Source of the DNA: Novosphingobium sediminicola | GTDB lineage: Bacteria > Pseudomonadota > Alphaproteobacteria > Sphingomonadales > Sphingomonadaceae | Direction of reading: 5' to 3' | Length of the DNA stretch: 64,000 nucleotides | Assembly: GCF_014196525.1 (NCBI RefSeq) | Contig: NZ_JACIDX010000008.1 | Location: forward strand, 186,001 to 250,000 | In this document: piece by piece, positions 34,331 through 43,898 of the stretch | Layout: every line of letters begins with the position of its first letter | Position numbering within the stretch: position 1 is the stretch's first letter | Notes under the pieces: generated by a model | Database searches by the model: none | Told to the model about the DNA's origin: nothing | The model's input: the letters and a program-made list of their open reading frames with translations, nothing else | Translations under genes and position numbers: made by a program

Positions 34331-36730
34331 CTAAAACCCCTTCTTCCACCCCAAACTCACCCCCCGATCATCGGGCAAGGCCGCGTAATGCCCCGGATTC
34401 CCCCGCCAAAACAGGTTCAGCCCCGCCGAACCTCCTTTAAGCGGAAACTGCCACGCCAGTTCGGCATCCACCTCGCGCCCGGTCGGAGCCAGCGATAACC
34501 GCCGCATCCCCCAGACCGCCCCGGTGTCATAATCATAGGCAACCGGCAGGTGGAAATTCATGCCACCACGCTCCACGCGCAGAGGTTGCGAGACGCGCAG
34601 CGCCAGCAGATCGCCGAACTTGAAGAAATTGGCGATCGAGCCATCGACCACCCAGCCATTGGTCACCAGCCCCGACCCCGCGCCGATAAAGCCGGAGCCG
34701 CGCGCTTGGGTAAAGCCCTGTCGCCATGCCGCGCCAAAGTGGAAATCGGGATAGGGCCGCCAGCCGAGCGCCGCATCGACAAACACTGTATCGGCCCCAT
34801 GCGCCCCCAGCGCCGGATTGAACCGCGCTCCCAGAATGCCGCGCTGCTCGCTCATCCAGCTTGCGCCGAGGCTTGCCTCGACATCGCCCCGCCGCCGGTC
34901 GAAGGCAAAGCCGAAGCGTTGCACAAGGTCGCGGCTCTCGCCTTGGCTCGATGTGCCGACCGCCTGCCACGGCGATCCGGTCCAGCCATAGCCCTGCTGG
35001 CCCATCACCGTCAGGCCCCATTGGCCCAAACCGCGCCTGATCGCCAGCGAGGTCTCGCCGCTGCGGAAAAAGCCGATGTCCTCCAGCGGATTGCCAGCGA
35101 TCATAAAGGCGGGCCGATCCTGCCCCTGAAGCGAGGCCACCAGCCCATCGGCCCCCTGCGCCATGGCAAAGCCCATCGACAGGCCCGGCGCCACAAGCGC
35201 GATCACCCGCCCGGCCAGCACGCGCGCCACGCCTGCATCCTCCTGCGAAAGCCGCAGCGCGCCCGACCAAGGCAGGGCCAGATTGCGCCCGGTGGCGTCC
35301 ACGCTGAAAGCCATCGCCACCGCGCCGCCGCCCAGCGAAAAGCCGCGATTCTGGTTCACCAGCGCCGGGGCCAGTTTCGGCATCAGCGAAGCGCTGCGCA
35401 GCCCATTGGCCAGATTGACCCCAAAGGCCCGCCCATAGGAATCCAGCACCACCGAGGCCACTGAGGCCCCCTGCGCCGCATCGCCCATCGCGGGCGATGT
35501 CACCGCGCTGGTGCCGCCCAGCGCCATTTGCGTCGCTGTGCCCGCCAGCGAGGTCGCCCCCTGCGCATTGAACGCCGCCGCAATGTCCAATCCCCCGCGC
35601 CCATAGGTTGTATCCTGCCCGGTCGCGCCAAGATCGGTGGCGGTGTTCAGCAGGATCGACACCGCCTGCGCGGCGGTCAGATTTGGGAAGGCCTGCCGCA
35701 GCAGCGCCACGGCGCCCGCGATCTGGGGCGCGGAAAAACTCGTGCCATTATAGACCGTCGTATAGGTCGTGCCGCCCGAGACGGTGGTCTTGATGACGCC
35801 ATTTTCATACTGACAACAGATCTGTTCGCCCAGCGCCGTCAGATAGGAGGCCGCCTCGGTCCCGGCCCGGTTGGAAAAGCTGGAGATGACATTGGTCGAT
35901 CCTACCGACCCAGCGATGATGACATTGCCATTGCCCGCCGCGCGCACGCCCGAGGCAAAGGGATCGACCTGAGCCGTCCCGTCATTGCCCGCCGACACCA
36001 CCACCACGACGCCTGCACTGGCGGCGCTGGCAATGGCATTGGTGATATTGGCATTGGGGCTCGATCCGCCCAGCGACAGGTTGATGACCTTGGCCCCGGC
36101 GGCAATGGCGGCGGTAATGCCCGCCGCGATGGCATTGTCGCTGAAACTGCAACCGGCGCTGGTGGCGCAACTGCCCGCGGTATCGACGCGCATGGCCGCG
36201 ATGGTGGCGTTAAACGCCATGCCCATCACCCCCACCCCATTGCGCGCGGCGGCGGCCACCTGCGCCACTGCGGTGCCGTGATCGCTGTCGGCATTGTTCA
36301 GACCCCGGCTGCCCGCCAGATCGGTCGAGGTGCTGGAAATCCGCCCGGCAAATTCGGGATTGGTGGTGTCCAGCCCCGAATCGACGATGCCGATGGTCAC
36401 CCCCTGTCCGCTGGCGCCCGCCGCCCATGCGGTGATCGCGCCATGCTGGGATGGGCCGGTCGAGCGGATATATTCCGCCGTCTGGAAACTGGCCGAAGGG
36501 GTGGGGGTGATGATCGCGCCCGGTGTGGCGGTGGGCGTGGCGGAGGCCGTGGCCGTCGGGGCGGGCGTTGCGGTGGCGGTCGCGCTGCTGGTGCCGCTGG
36601 GCGTGGAATTGACCGCGCCGCCGCCGCCCCCGCCACAGGCAGCAAGCCCGGCCAGCCCCGCGCCCACCACCGCCGTCAGCGGCAAACGCCCGATCAGCGC
36701 CAAAGACCTGTACACCCCATCCCGATTCAT
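34331..36730 (-). CDS. Surface S8 subtilisin-like serine protease, probable autotransporter
   Basis: This 799-residue protein has an N-terminal signal with lipobox-like GLAACGGGG (Cys32). A Thr/Ala/Pro-rich linker (about 45-80) precedes the subtilase domain with triad GIVDSGLD (Asp117), DHGTAVAQ (His151) and NGTSFSAPQIAGA (Ser331). About 400 residues of Gly/Ala/aromatic-rich sequence follow, with an alternating pattern ending in Phe (LGWKKGF), as in autotransporter beta-barrels. I infer outer-membrane display. It is transcribed towards repeat module 2. Confidence 0.88.
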   Translation of the reverse strand: MNRDGVYRSLALIGRLPLTAVVGAGLAGLAACGGGGGGAVNSTPSGTSSATATATPAPTATASATPTATPGAIITPTPSASFQTAEYIRSTGPSQHGAITAWAAGASGQGVTIGIVDSGLDTTNPEFAGRISSTSTDLAGSRGLNNADSDHGTAVAQVAAAARNGVGVMGMAFNATIAAMRVDTAGSCATSAGCSFSDNAIAAGITAAIAAGAKVINLSLGGSSPNANITNAIASAASAGVVVVVSAGNDGTAQVDPFASGVRAAGNGNVIIAGSVGSTNVISSFSNRAGTEAASYLTALGEQICCQYENGVIKTTVSGGTTYTTVYNGTSFSAPQIAGAVALLRQAFPNLTAAQAVSILLNTATDLGATGQDTTYGRGGLDIAAAFNAQGATSLAGTATQMALGGTSAVTSPAMGDAAQGASVASVVLDSYGRAFGVNLANGLRSASLMPKLAPALVNQNRGFSLGGGAVAMAFSVDATGRNLALPWSGALRLSQEDAGVARVLAGRVIALVAPGLSMGFAMAQGADGLVASLQGQDRPAFMIAGNPLEDIGFFRSGETSLAIRRGLGQWGLTVMGQQGYGWTGSPWQAVGTSSQGESRDLVQRFGFAFDRRRGDVEASLGASWMSEQRGILGARFNPALGAHGADTVFVDAALGWRPYPDFHFGAAWRQGFTQARGSGFIGAGSGLVTNGWVVDGSIANFFKFGDLLALRVSQPLRVERGGMNFHLPVAYDYDTGAVWGMRRLSLAPTGREVDAELAWQFPLKGGSAGLNLFWRGNPGHYAALPDDRGVSLGWKKGF

Positions 36731-36879
36731 AAACCCATCCCCTTGCGCCCCCTTCCTGCACCCTTTCCAGTAAACACCGGGTAACGATCCGCCTTCGCCC
36801 TTGTTCTGCGGCGCATCAGGCGATAGGCGCTATCGTCAAACAGGCTTATGCCGTCCCCCTTCGCAAAGAGGCCAAGACC

Positions 36880-37722
36880 ATGACCGACACCACAACCCTT
36901 GCCGCCGCCATCGAGGCCGCCTGGGACGCCCGCGACACCGTCACCCCCGCCAGCGCCGATGTGCGCGCCCATGTTGAGGCGGCCTTTGGCCTGCTGGAAT
37001 CGGGCGCGGCGCGCGTGGCCGAAAAGATCGACGGCGAATGGGTGGTCAATCAGTGGCTGAAAAAGGCCGTGCTGCTCTCGTTCCGTCTGAACGACAATGC
37101 GGTGGTGCCGGGCGGTTCGGCAGGCTCGCCCGCGTTTGACAAGGTGGCCAGCAAGTTTGACGGCTATGACGACGCCAAGTTCCGCGAAGGCGGCTTCCGC
37201 GTGGTGCCGGGCGCGGTGGCGCGCGCCGGTTCGTTCATCGGCAAGAACGTGGTGCTGATGCCCTCTTTCGTGAACATCGGCGCCTATGTTGGCGAAGGTT
37301 CGATGGTCGACACGTGGGCCACCGTGGGTTCTTGCGCCCAGATCGGCAAGGGCGTTCACCTGTCGGGCGGCGTGGGCATCGGCGGCGTGCTGGAACCGCT
37401 GCAGGCCGGGCCGGTCATCATCGAGGACGGCGCTTTCATCGGCGCGCGTTCGGAAGTGGTTGAAGGCGTCATCATCGGCGAGGGCGCGGTGCTCTCGATG
37501 GGCGTGTTCATCGGCGCCAGCACCAAGATCATCGACCGCGCCACGGGCGAAGTCCATATCGGCCGCGTGCCGCCCTATGCGGTGGTCGTGCCCGGCTCGA
37601 TGCCCGGCAAGCCGCTGCCCGACGGCACGCCGGGGCCGAGCCTCTACTGCGCTGTAATCGTCAAGACCGTGGACGCGCAGACCCGCGCCAAGACCGGCAT
37701 CAACGATCTGCTGCGCGACTGA
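36880..37722 (+). CDS. dapD: Tetrahydrodipicolinate N-succinyltransferase
   Basis: DapD succinylates tetrahydrodipicolinate in the lysine/meso-diaminopimelate pathway. The 280-residue protein has an N-terminal helical domain and a left-handed beta-helix of hexapeptide repeats ([40 protein letters not shown]). The family-typical segment [16 protein letters not shown] is at about 57-72. AAAGAGG stands upstream of the ATG. No other dap gene is adjacent. It is divergent from the protease gene. Confidence 0.96.
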   Translation: MTDTTTLAAAIEAAWDARDTVTPASADVRAHVEAAFGLLESGAARVAEKIDGEWVVNQWLKKAVLLSFRLNDNAVVPGGSAGSPAFDKVASKFDGYDDAKFREGGFRVVPGAVARAGSFIGKNVVLMPSFVNIGAYVGEGSMVDTWATVGSCAQIGKGVHLSGGVGIGGVLEPLQAGPVIIEDGAFIGARSEVVEGVIIGEGAVLSMGVFIGASTKIIDRATGEVHIGRVPPYAVVVPGSMPGKPLPDGTPGPSLYCAVIVKTVDAQTRAKTGINDLLRD

Positions 37723-37740
37723 TCGGATCCGGCAGAACTC

Positions 37741-38553
37741 ATGAAAAAGCGCGCTTTCGCTCTGTTGCTCGCCCTGTTGATTCCTGCGGGGCTGGCCTCT
37801 TATGGGGCCGCAGAAGCACAGGGCGAACGCGCGCCCAGAGTTGCGCCCAAAACCCCCATGGCGGCGGCGCAGGTCTTGCGCCGCCTGCCTCATGATCCCC
37901 ATGCCTATACCGAGGGGCTGTTCATTCATGGTGGACAGCTGTTTGAAAGCACCGGGATGGAGGGGCGCTCCAGCCTGCGCCGGGTCGATCTGAATTCGGG
38001 CCGGGTGCTGGAACAGACCAACCTGCCGCGCCCCTTGTTTGGCGAAGGGATTGCGCCGTGGCGTGATCAGATCCTGATGCTGACATGGCGCGACGGGATG
38101 GGCTTTCGCTTTACCCGCGCCGGGTTCAAGCCGGTCGGCCGCTTCACCTATCTGGGCGAAGGATGGGGCATGACGGCGCGGCCCGATGGGGCCGAACTGA
38201 TCATGTCGGACGGCAGCAACACGCTGCGTTTTATCGACCCGGCCACCTTCCGCACCCGCCGCCTGCTCAGCGTCACCGCCGACGGGATCGGGGTGGACAT
38301 GCTCAACGAGCTGGAATGGGTCAATGGCGAGATCCTCGCCAATGTCTGGATGACCAGCCGCATTGCCCGGATCGATCCCACCACGGGCCGGGTCAAGGGC
38401 TGGATCGACCTTGCCGCCCTTGCGCGTGAGGCAGGCGCCACCGGGCCCGATCAGGTGGCCAACGGCATCGCATGGGATGCCGCGGGCAAGCATCTCTACG
38501 TCACGGGCAAGGAATGGCCGGTGATGTTCGAAATCGCCCCGCCCGTCCATTGA
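37741..38553 (+). CDS. Secreted glutaminyl-peptide cyclotransferase (beta-propeller type)
   Basis: This 270-residue protein has a signal peptide (KKRAFALLLALLIPAGLASYG). Its mature part matches the plant/bacterial glutaminyl cyclase family: PHDPHAYTEGLFIHGGQLFESTGMEG at the start (quoted as PHDPHAYTEGL and FESTGMEG), then GEGWGMTARPDGAELIMSDG and LNELEWVNGEILANVW. These enzymes convert N-terminal Gln of exported peptides to pyroglutamate. It follows dapD by 18 bp and may be co-transcribed with it, though no pathway link is evident. Confidence 0.9.
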   Translation: MKKRAFALLLALLIPAGLASYGAAEAQGERAPRVAPKTPMAAAQVLRRLPHDPHAYTEGLFIHGGQLFESTGMEGRSSLRRVDLNSGRVLEQTNLPRPLFGEGIAPWRDQILMLTWRDGMGFRFTRAGFKPVGRFTYLGEGWGMTARPDGAELIMSDGSNTLRFIDPATFRTRRLLSVTADGIGVDMLNELEWVNGEILANVWMTSRIARIDPTTGRVKGWIDLAALAREAGATGPDQVANGIAWDAAGKHLYVTGKEWPVMFEIAPPVH

Positions 38554-38615
38554 TGCGCGACATTTTGACCGGCCAGATGGACAAAACGGGCTGAAACCGC
38601 CATGTCTGGGGTCTG

Positions 38616-39053
38616 ATGGGCAACAGTCTGTTCCTGCAATTTGCCGTATCCTCGGCCATGGTCGTGCTCTGCGTGATCGTGCATGGCTTTGGCCTGTTCG
38701 GCCTGACCCGCGCACTGCGCAGCGAGGCCAATGTGGAAAGATTGCGCCATATCCGCCCGCTTTCGCCGCGCGGGGCGATCTTCACCCTGTCCATTGTGGT
38801 GGCGATCATCGCGCTGCACGGGGTGGAAATCTGGGCCTTTGCGCTGGTCTATTTCGCGGTGGGGGCGGTGCATGGGCTGGAGCCTTCGCTCTATTTCTCG
38901 ACCATCTCCTATTCGACCGTGGGATACAGCGACATTCACATCACCAGCCAATGGCGGCTGATCGGGGCGTTTGAAAGTATTCTGGGGATGCTGCTGCTGG
39001 GCTGGTCCACCTCGTTCTTTTTCCGCATGCTGGGGCGCATTGATGCGCATTAA
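38616..39053 (+). CDS. Two-helix potassium channel-like protein
   Basis: This 145-residue membrane protein has about three hydrophobic segments and a pore loop STISYSTVGYSDIHI, with the filter TVGYSD at about 101-106. Most K+ channels read TVGYGD; the second Gly is replaced by Ser, the rest of the signature is intact. A filter-flanking second helix (LIGAFESILGMLLLGWSTSFFF) follows. No regulatory RCK domain is attached. It is not clearly in an operon. Confidence 0.82.
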   Translation: MGNSLFLQFAVSSAMVVLCVIVHGFGLFGLTRALRSEANVERLRHIRPLSPRGAIFTLSIVVAIIALHGVEIWAFALVYFAVGAVHGLEPSLYFSTISYSTVGYSDIHITSQWRLIGAFESILGMLLLGWSTSFFFRMLGRIDAH

Positions 39054-39123
39054 CGCCGCTTGCGGCCCGGCCTTGCCCGCTTTACGGATGGGCGGTTGCG
39101 CCAAGACGGGATAGACCTTTTTC

Positions 39124-40446
39124 ATGCCGATCATCCATAGCCTGCTGGGAATGCTGCTCATTCTGGGGATCGCCTTTGCGCTGTCCTCCAACCGGCGCGC
39201 GGTACGGCCAAGGGTGGTGCTGGCGGCTTTTGGGCTTCAGGCGGGGCTGGCGGCGCTGGTGCTCTATGTGCCTGCTGGCAATGCGGCGCTGCAAGTCGTG
39301 GCGGGCGGGGTATCCTCGCTCTTGGCCTATGCCCATTCGGGGGTGGATTTCCTGTTCGGCCCCTTGGCGCGGCCCGAAATCGGCGGGGCCAGCTTCGCCA
39401 TTTCGGCGCTGCCGGTGATTATCTTCTTCGCCTCGCTGATCTCGATCCTATATTATCTGCGCATCATGCCGCTGGTGATCCGCTGGATCGGGGGTGGGCT
39501 TGAAAAGATCACCGGGGTCAGCCGGATCGAATCACTATGCGCGGCCAGCAATATTTTCGTCGGCCAATCCGAAGCGCCCTTGGTGATCCGGCCCTATCTG
39601 GCCGCGCTGTCGCCGGCGCAATTGTTCTGTGTGATGACCGTGGGCATGGCCGGCGTGGCGGGCACGATTCTGGCCGCCTATGCCAGCATGGGCATCCGCA
39701 TCGACTATCTGGTGGCCGCCGCCTTCATGTCGGCGCCGGGCGGGATCTGCATGGCCAAGATCATGATGCCCGATCCGCGCACGCCCCCGCCGGTCGATGG
39801 CGATCTGCCCGAAAATATGGTGCCGCCTGCGGGTCTGGCCGCCGCCGCGCTGAACCGCGCCGATGTGACGCATCAGCCCGGCGTGCATGTCGATGAGCCG
39901 GTGCCGCTGGCCCATGACGAGGAACGCCCCGCCAATATCATCATGGCGGCCAGCGAAGGCGCGCAGACCGGTGTGAAGCTGGCCGTGGCGGTGGGCGCGA
40001 TGGTGCTGGCCTTTGTGGCGCTGGTGGCGCTGGCCAATGGCATCGTAGGGGGCGTGGGGCATTGGTTCGGCATTCCCGACCTCTCGTTCCAGAAATTGCT
40101 GGGCTATCTGTTTGCGCCGATCTTCAGCCTGCTGGGCGCGCCGACATGGGCCGAGGCGATGCGCGCGGGCGGCATGTTCGGCACCAAGATCGTGCTCAAC
40201 GAATTCGTCTCCTTCATCGATCTGGGCCAGGCCAAGGAATTGTCGGCCAAGACCGTGGCCATCGTCACCTTTGCCCTGTGCGGCTTTGCCAATTTCTCGT
40301 CCATCGCGATCCAGATGGCCGTGACCGGCAGCCTTGCCCCCAACCAGCGGCCGCTGATCGCCAAGATGGGGCTGAAGGCTCTGGCCGCAGGCGCGCTGTC
40401 CAACCTGATGAGCGCGGCGCTGGCCGGGCTGTTCCTGTCGCTGTAA
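39124..40446 (+). CDS. NupC-type concentrative nucleoside transporter
   Basis: This 440-residue inner-membrane protein has the CNT layout: N-terminal helices, the gating core motif SLISILYYLRIM, the conserved GQSEAPLVIRPYL (about 147-159, nucleoside binding) and the second KIVLNEFVSFIDL (about 358-370) with NFSSIAIQM. CNT carriers import nucleosides with Na+ or H+. A hydrophilic insert of about 60 residues (DPRTPPPVDGD to DEERPAN) follows the third core helix, as in many alphaproteobacterial members. Confidence 0.93.
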   Translation: MPIIHSLLGMLLILGIAFALSSNRRAVRPRVVLAAFGLQAGLAALVLYVPAGNAALQVVAGGVSSLLAYAHSGVDFLFGPLARPEIGGASFAISALPVIIFFASLISILYYLRIMPLVIRWIGGGLEKITGVSRIESLCAASNIFVGQSEAPLVIRPYLAALSPAQLFCVMTVGMAGVAGTILAAYASMGIRIDYLVAAAFMSAPGGICMAKIMMPDPRTPPPVDGDLPENMVPPAGLAAAALNRADVTHQPGVHVDEPVPLAHDEERPANIIMAASEGAQTGVKLAVAVGAMVLAFVALVALANGIVGGVGHWFGIPDLSFQKLLGYLFAPIFSLLGAPTWAEAMRAGGMFGTKIVLNEFVSFIDLGQAKELSAKTVAIVTFALCGFANFSSIAIQMAVTGSLAPNQRPLIAKMGLKALAAGALSNLMSAALAGLFLSL

Positions 40447-40450
40447 CACC

Positions 40451-41008
40451 ATGAGCCAACGTTGGGATGAAGAATGGGCCGCCGCCATGCCAAAGCGCGC
40501 GCGGCCAAGGCGCAAGGCAGGCATCGGCACGGTGTTCACCGTCGTGCTGCTGTTGATGGCGATCAGCGTGGTCAGCACGCGATGGAGGCAATGGAGCGCG
40601 CCGCAGCCCGCAGGCATAACGGCATCGGACCTGAAACCCGCCGCGCAGGACCGCGAATCGGCCCATTTCGCCCTGTGCAAAGGCCATGTCCGCGTCACCT
40701 GCGTCGTCGATGGCGACACGATCTGGTATCGGGGCGAAAAGATCCGCATCGCCGATATCAACGCCCCCGAAATCAGCCACCCGCAATGTGACTACGAGGA
40801 GCAGTTGGGCGACAAGGCCCGCGATCGGTTGATGGGCCTGCTCAACGCGGGCGCGTTTTCGGTGGTGACCGAGGGCAGCCGCGACGTCGACAAATATGGC
40901 CGCAAGCTGCGCGACATCACGCGGGGCGGGAAAAGCCTTGGCGCGGTATTGGTCAGCGAAGGGTTGGCCGAGCGGTGGACCGGGCATCGGCGGGATTGGT
41001 GTCATTGA
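40451..41008 (+). CDS. Membrane-anchored thermonuclease family (SNase-like) protein
   Basis: This 185-residue protein has a basic N-terminus, one membrane helix (about 25-42, GTVFTVVLLLMAISVVS) and an SNase domain with CVVDGDTIWYRGEKIRI and ADINAPEI, then GRDVDKYGRKL-type residues (SRDVDKYGRKLRDI). The Asp, Arg and Glu expected in the active site are present. It starts 4 bp after the transporter stop. A nuclease or a degenerate nucleic-acid-binding function is possible. It ends at repeat module 3. Confidence 0.82.
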   Translation: MSQRWDEEWAAAMPKRARPRRKAGIGTVFTVVLLLMAISVVSTRWRQWSAPQPAGITASDLKPAAQDRESAHFALCKGHVRVTCVVDGDTIWYRGEKIRIADINAPEISHPQCDYEEQLGDKARDRLMGLLNAGAFSVVTEGSRDVDKYGRKLRDITRGGKSLGAVLVSEGLAERWTGHRRDWCH

Positions 41009-41027
41009 TTTTTTCAGGGGTTTAAGG

Positions 41028-41264
41028 TGCCTCCGGCGGGTTAAGGGCGGGGGCCCTTAACAATCCCTGTAGTGGCTTTGTTGCGCCCTGCCCCGGCCAA
41101 GGCTGATGGGGGAAGGTTAAAATGATAAAGCCTGCGGCGCTTGAAGGTCCACCCTCTCCGCGCCGCAGGCTTTCAATTCATCAGACAAACATAACTCTGC
41201 CATCCTCCCGCCACCCCAAAAATGGGATTGCAAAGGGACCGAGTCCCTTTGCCCGCCGGAGGCA
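41028..41264. repeat. Intergenic palindromic module, copy 3
   Basis: Left edge TGCCTCCGGCGGG (41028-41040) leads into hairpin TTAAGGGC/GCCCTTAA (41041-41048 and 41053-41060) followed by CAATCCC. The centre is AAAGCCTGCGGCGC (41128-41141) with its complement at 41161-41174. The right side is GGGATTG and hairpin GCAAAGGGAC/GTCCCTTTGC (41230-41239 and 41243-41252), then edge CCGCCGGAGGCA. The two end hairpin types are swapped relative to copy 2. It lies between convergent stops 41008 and 41278. Confidence 0.93.
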
Positions 41265-41277
41265 TCAAACCCTTAAA

Positions 41278-42606
41278 TCAAAGCGTCCAATCCGCCGCAT
41301 CCCCCAGCTCACCCTTAAGGTCAGCCAGCGTACCGCCTGCGTTCAAAAGCCCGCGCAGAGCCTCCCCGCCCAGCTCGTAATATTCGCGGTGGGGCACGGC
41401 GAGGACGACCATGTCATAGGTCCGCTCCAGCGCGTCGTGGACGAGGGGGATGCCATATTCATGCATCGCCTCATCGCCATCGGCATGGGGATCGTGGACA
41501 GCCACGCCATGGCCCAAACGCCCCAAGGCAGACACCAGATCGGCCACCTTGGAATTGCGCAGATCGGGAATGTTTTCCTTGAAGGTCAGGCCCAGCATGA
41601 GGACGCTGCCGGTCTTGCCGCCGCGCGCCTTGTGCAGTTCCTTGGCCACCCAGCCCGCCATCGAATCGTTGATGCCGCGCCCAGAAAGGATCACGCGCGG
41701 GTCGAGGCCAAGCTGTTCAGCCCGGTGCGACAAGTAATAGGGATCCACCCCGATGCAGTGGCCGCCGACAAGGCCGGGCGCGAAGGGCAGGAAGTTCCAC
41801 TTGGTCCGCGCTGCCGCCAGCACATCCCAAATCGAGATGTCGAGCTTGTTAAAGATCTGGGCGATCTCGTTCATGAAGGCGATGTTGATGTCGCGCTGGG
41901 CGTTTTCGATCACCTTGGCGGCTTCGGCGGCCTTGATGCTGGCCGCGCGGAAGGTGCCGCCGCTGGTCACTGAGCCGTAGAGATGCGCTACGCGGTCAAG
42001 CACTTCGGGGGTCTGGCCCGAAACGACCTTGGTGATCTTGTCGATCGTGTGTTCGCGGTCGCCAGGATTGATGCGTTCGGGGCTGTAGCCGAGGAAGAAG
42101 TCCTTGCCGCACAACAGGCCCGAATGCGCCTCAAGGATGGGCGCACAAATATCCTCGGTCACGCCGGGATAGACGGTGCTTTCATAAACCACCACCGGCA
42201 CGCGCCCTTCGGCAACCGCTGCGGGCAGCATCGCGCCAACGGTCCGGCTTGCCGCCTCGACCATGCGCAGGTCGGGGCGATTCGCGCCGTCGATGGGCGT
42301 GGGCACGGTGACGATGTAATAGTCGGCCGGGGGGCAGACCTGCGGATCGGCGGCCAACGCCAGCGTGCTGGCGGCAAGGCGATCACGGTCGATTTCGCCG
42401 GTGCGGTCATGGCCGCCGTTCAATTCATCGATGCGGCGCACGTCAATATCGAGGCCGACAGTGTCGAACTTGCCCGCCAGCGCTACCGCCAGCGGCAGGC
42501 CGACATAGCCCAGCCCGACCACCACCACGCGAGTCACGCGCTGGGCCGCATCCACAGAACCAAGCGATACAGGCGCGGCACCATCCACCGCCACCTTGGA
42601 ATACAT
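41278..42606 (-). CDS. UDP-N-acetylhexosamine 6-dehydrogenase (TviB/WbpA-like)
   Basis: This 442-residue nucleotide-sugar dehydrogenase oxidises a UDP-N-acetylhexosamine C6 to the uronic acid. It has the NAD motif VVVVGLGYVGLPLAVAL (about 30), the IVTVPTPID loop, VVYESTVYPGVTEDIC, and the catalytic Cys in LVGGHCIGVDPYYL (about 270). LTFKENIPDLRNSKV is the third-domain motif. The pattern is closest to TviB/VipA-type enzymes that act on UDP-GlcNAc or UDP-GalNAc. The ATG at 42606 is the first with family similarity. It is divergent from wecB across about 150 bp. Confidence 0.9.
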   Translation of the reverse strand: MYSKVAVDGAAPVSLGSVDAAQRVTRVVVVGLGYVGLPLAVALAGKFDTVGLDIDVRRIDELNGGHDRTGEIDRDRLAASTLALAADPQVCPPADYYIVTVPTPIDGANRPDLRMVEAASRTVGAMLPAAVAEGRVPVVVYESTVYPGVTEDICAPILEAHSGLLCGKDFFLGYSPERINPGDREHTIDKITKVVSGQTPEVLDRVAHLYGSVTSGGTFRAASIKAAEAAKVIENAQRDINIAFMNEIAQIFNKLDISIWDVLAAARTKWNFLPFAPGLVGGHCIGVDPYYLSHRAEQLGLDPRVILSGRGINDSMAGWVAKELHKARGGKTGSVLMLGLTFKENIPDLRNSKVADLVSALGRLGHGVAVHDPHADGDEAMHEYGIPLVHDALERTYDMVVLAVPHREYYELGGEALRGLLNAGGTLADLKGELGDAADWTL

Positions 42607-42758
42607 ATACGTCAAAGCGAACCCCCTCTGGCGGCTCGGCATGGAATTTGCCGCCCGGAGGCTTAGGCCCAAGGCTCTTATATTACAGTTAACACCTGCG
42701 AAGCTAAAGCAGCCTTGGCAAACGGCCCATGAAGGCAACCAGAAAGCAGAGTATTCGC

Positions 42759-43898
42759 ATGACCGATCAACCGGCCAAGATTCTCGTTATTTTCGGCACC
42801 CGCCCCGAAGCGATCAAATTGTTCACGGTGGTGGCGGCGCTGAAACAGGATCCGCGATTCGAACCCATCGTCTGCGTTTCGGCCCAGCATCGCGCAATGC
42901 TGGATCAGGTGCTGGAGATTGCCGGGATCGTGCCCGACCATGACCTTGACCTGATGCGCCCGAATCAGACGCTCGATGGCCTGACCGCCGCGCTTTTGAC
43001 CGAACTGGGCGAGGTCATGGACAAGGTGAAGCCCGACCGCGTGACCGTTCAGGGCGATACGGCAACGGCCATGGCGGGGGCCTTGGCGGCCTATTACCGC
43101 AAATTGCCGGTCGATCATGTCGAGGCGGGCCTGCGTTCGGGCAATATCTATCATCCATGGCCCGAAGAGGTGAACCGCAAGATCATCGGTGGCATCGCCT
43201 CTTTGCATTTTGCGCCCACCACCACCAGCGAGGCGGCGCTGCTGCGCGAGAATGTCAGCGCGGATCGGGTGCATGTGACGGGCAATACGGTGATCGACGC
43301 GCTGCACTGGGTCTTGGCGCGAATCGAGGCCGAGCCGAAACTGGCGCGCGGGCTGGATGCGCTGGCCGAGCGGTTTAAGGGCAAGCGAATCATCGGCGTG
43401 ACCAGCCACCGTCGCGAGAATTTCGGCGAGGGCATGGAAAATATCGCCTCCGCCATCCGCCAGATCGCCGAGCGGCCCGATACCGCGATCATCTTCCCCG
43501 TACATCTCAATCCCAATGTGCGCGCAGTGATGAATGAGCGGCTGGTCGGCCTCGACAATGTCGCGCTGATCGAACCGCTCGATTATCCCCATTTCGCGCG
43601 TTTGCTCTCGATGGCCGAAATCATGCTGACCGATTCGGGCGGGGTGCAGGAGGAAGCGCCTGCCCTTGGCAAACCTGTTCTGGTGATGCGCGAGACGACC
43701 GAGCGGCCCGAGGGCGTTGTCGCAGGGACGGCGCGGCTGGTAGGCACCGATTCTTCGCGTATTGTTTCCGAAATCTTCAGCCTTCTTGACGATAAAGCCG
43801 CCTACGAAGCCATGGCGCGCGCCCACAACCCGTTCGGGGATGGGCAGTCCTCGCGCCGCATCGTGGACGCGCTGGCGCAGGAGGTATGGGGCGCATGA
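42759..43898 (+). CDS. wecB: UDP-N-acetylglucosamine 2-epimerase
   Basis: WecB interconverts UDP-GlcNAc and UDP-ManNAc. The 379-residue GT-B-like enzyme has IFGTRPEAIKLFTVV (about 9), VQGDTATAMAGALAAYY, VEAGLRSGNIYHPWPEE, GVTSHRRENFGEGM and LTDSGGVQEEAPALGKPVLVM (quoted in parts), all diagnostic. An in-frame ATG at 42729 would add ten residues; I prefer 42759, which matches the usual length. The gene overlaps wecC by four bases. Confidence 0.94.
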   Translation: MTDQPAKILVIFGTRPEAIKLFTVVAALKQDPRFEPIVCVSAQHRAMLDQVLEIAGIVPDHDLDLMRPNQTLDGLTAALLTELGEVMDKVKPDRVTVQGDTATAMAGALAAYYRKLPVDHVEAGLRSGNIYHPWPEEVNRKIIGGIASLHFAPTTTSEAALLRENVSADRVHVTGNTVIDALHWVLARIEAEPKLARGLDALAERFKGKRIIGVTSHRRENFGEGMENIASAIRQIAERPDTAIIFPVHLNPNVRAVMNERLVGLDNVALIEPLDYPHFARLLSMAEIMLTDSGGVQEEAPALGKPVLVMRETTERPEGVVAGTARLVGTDSSRIVSEIFSLLDDKAAYEAMARAHNPFGDGQSSRRIVDALAQEVWGA

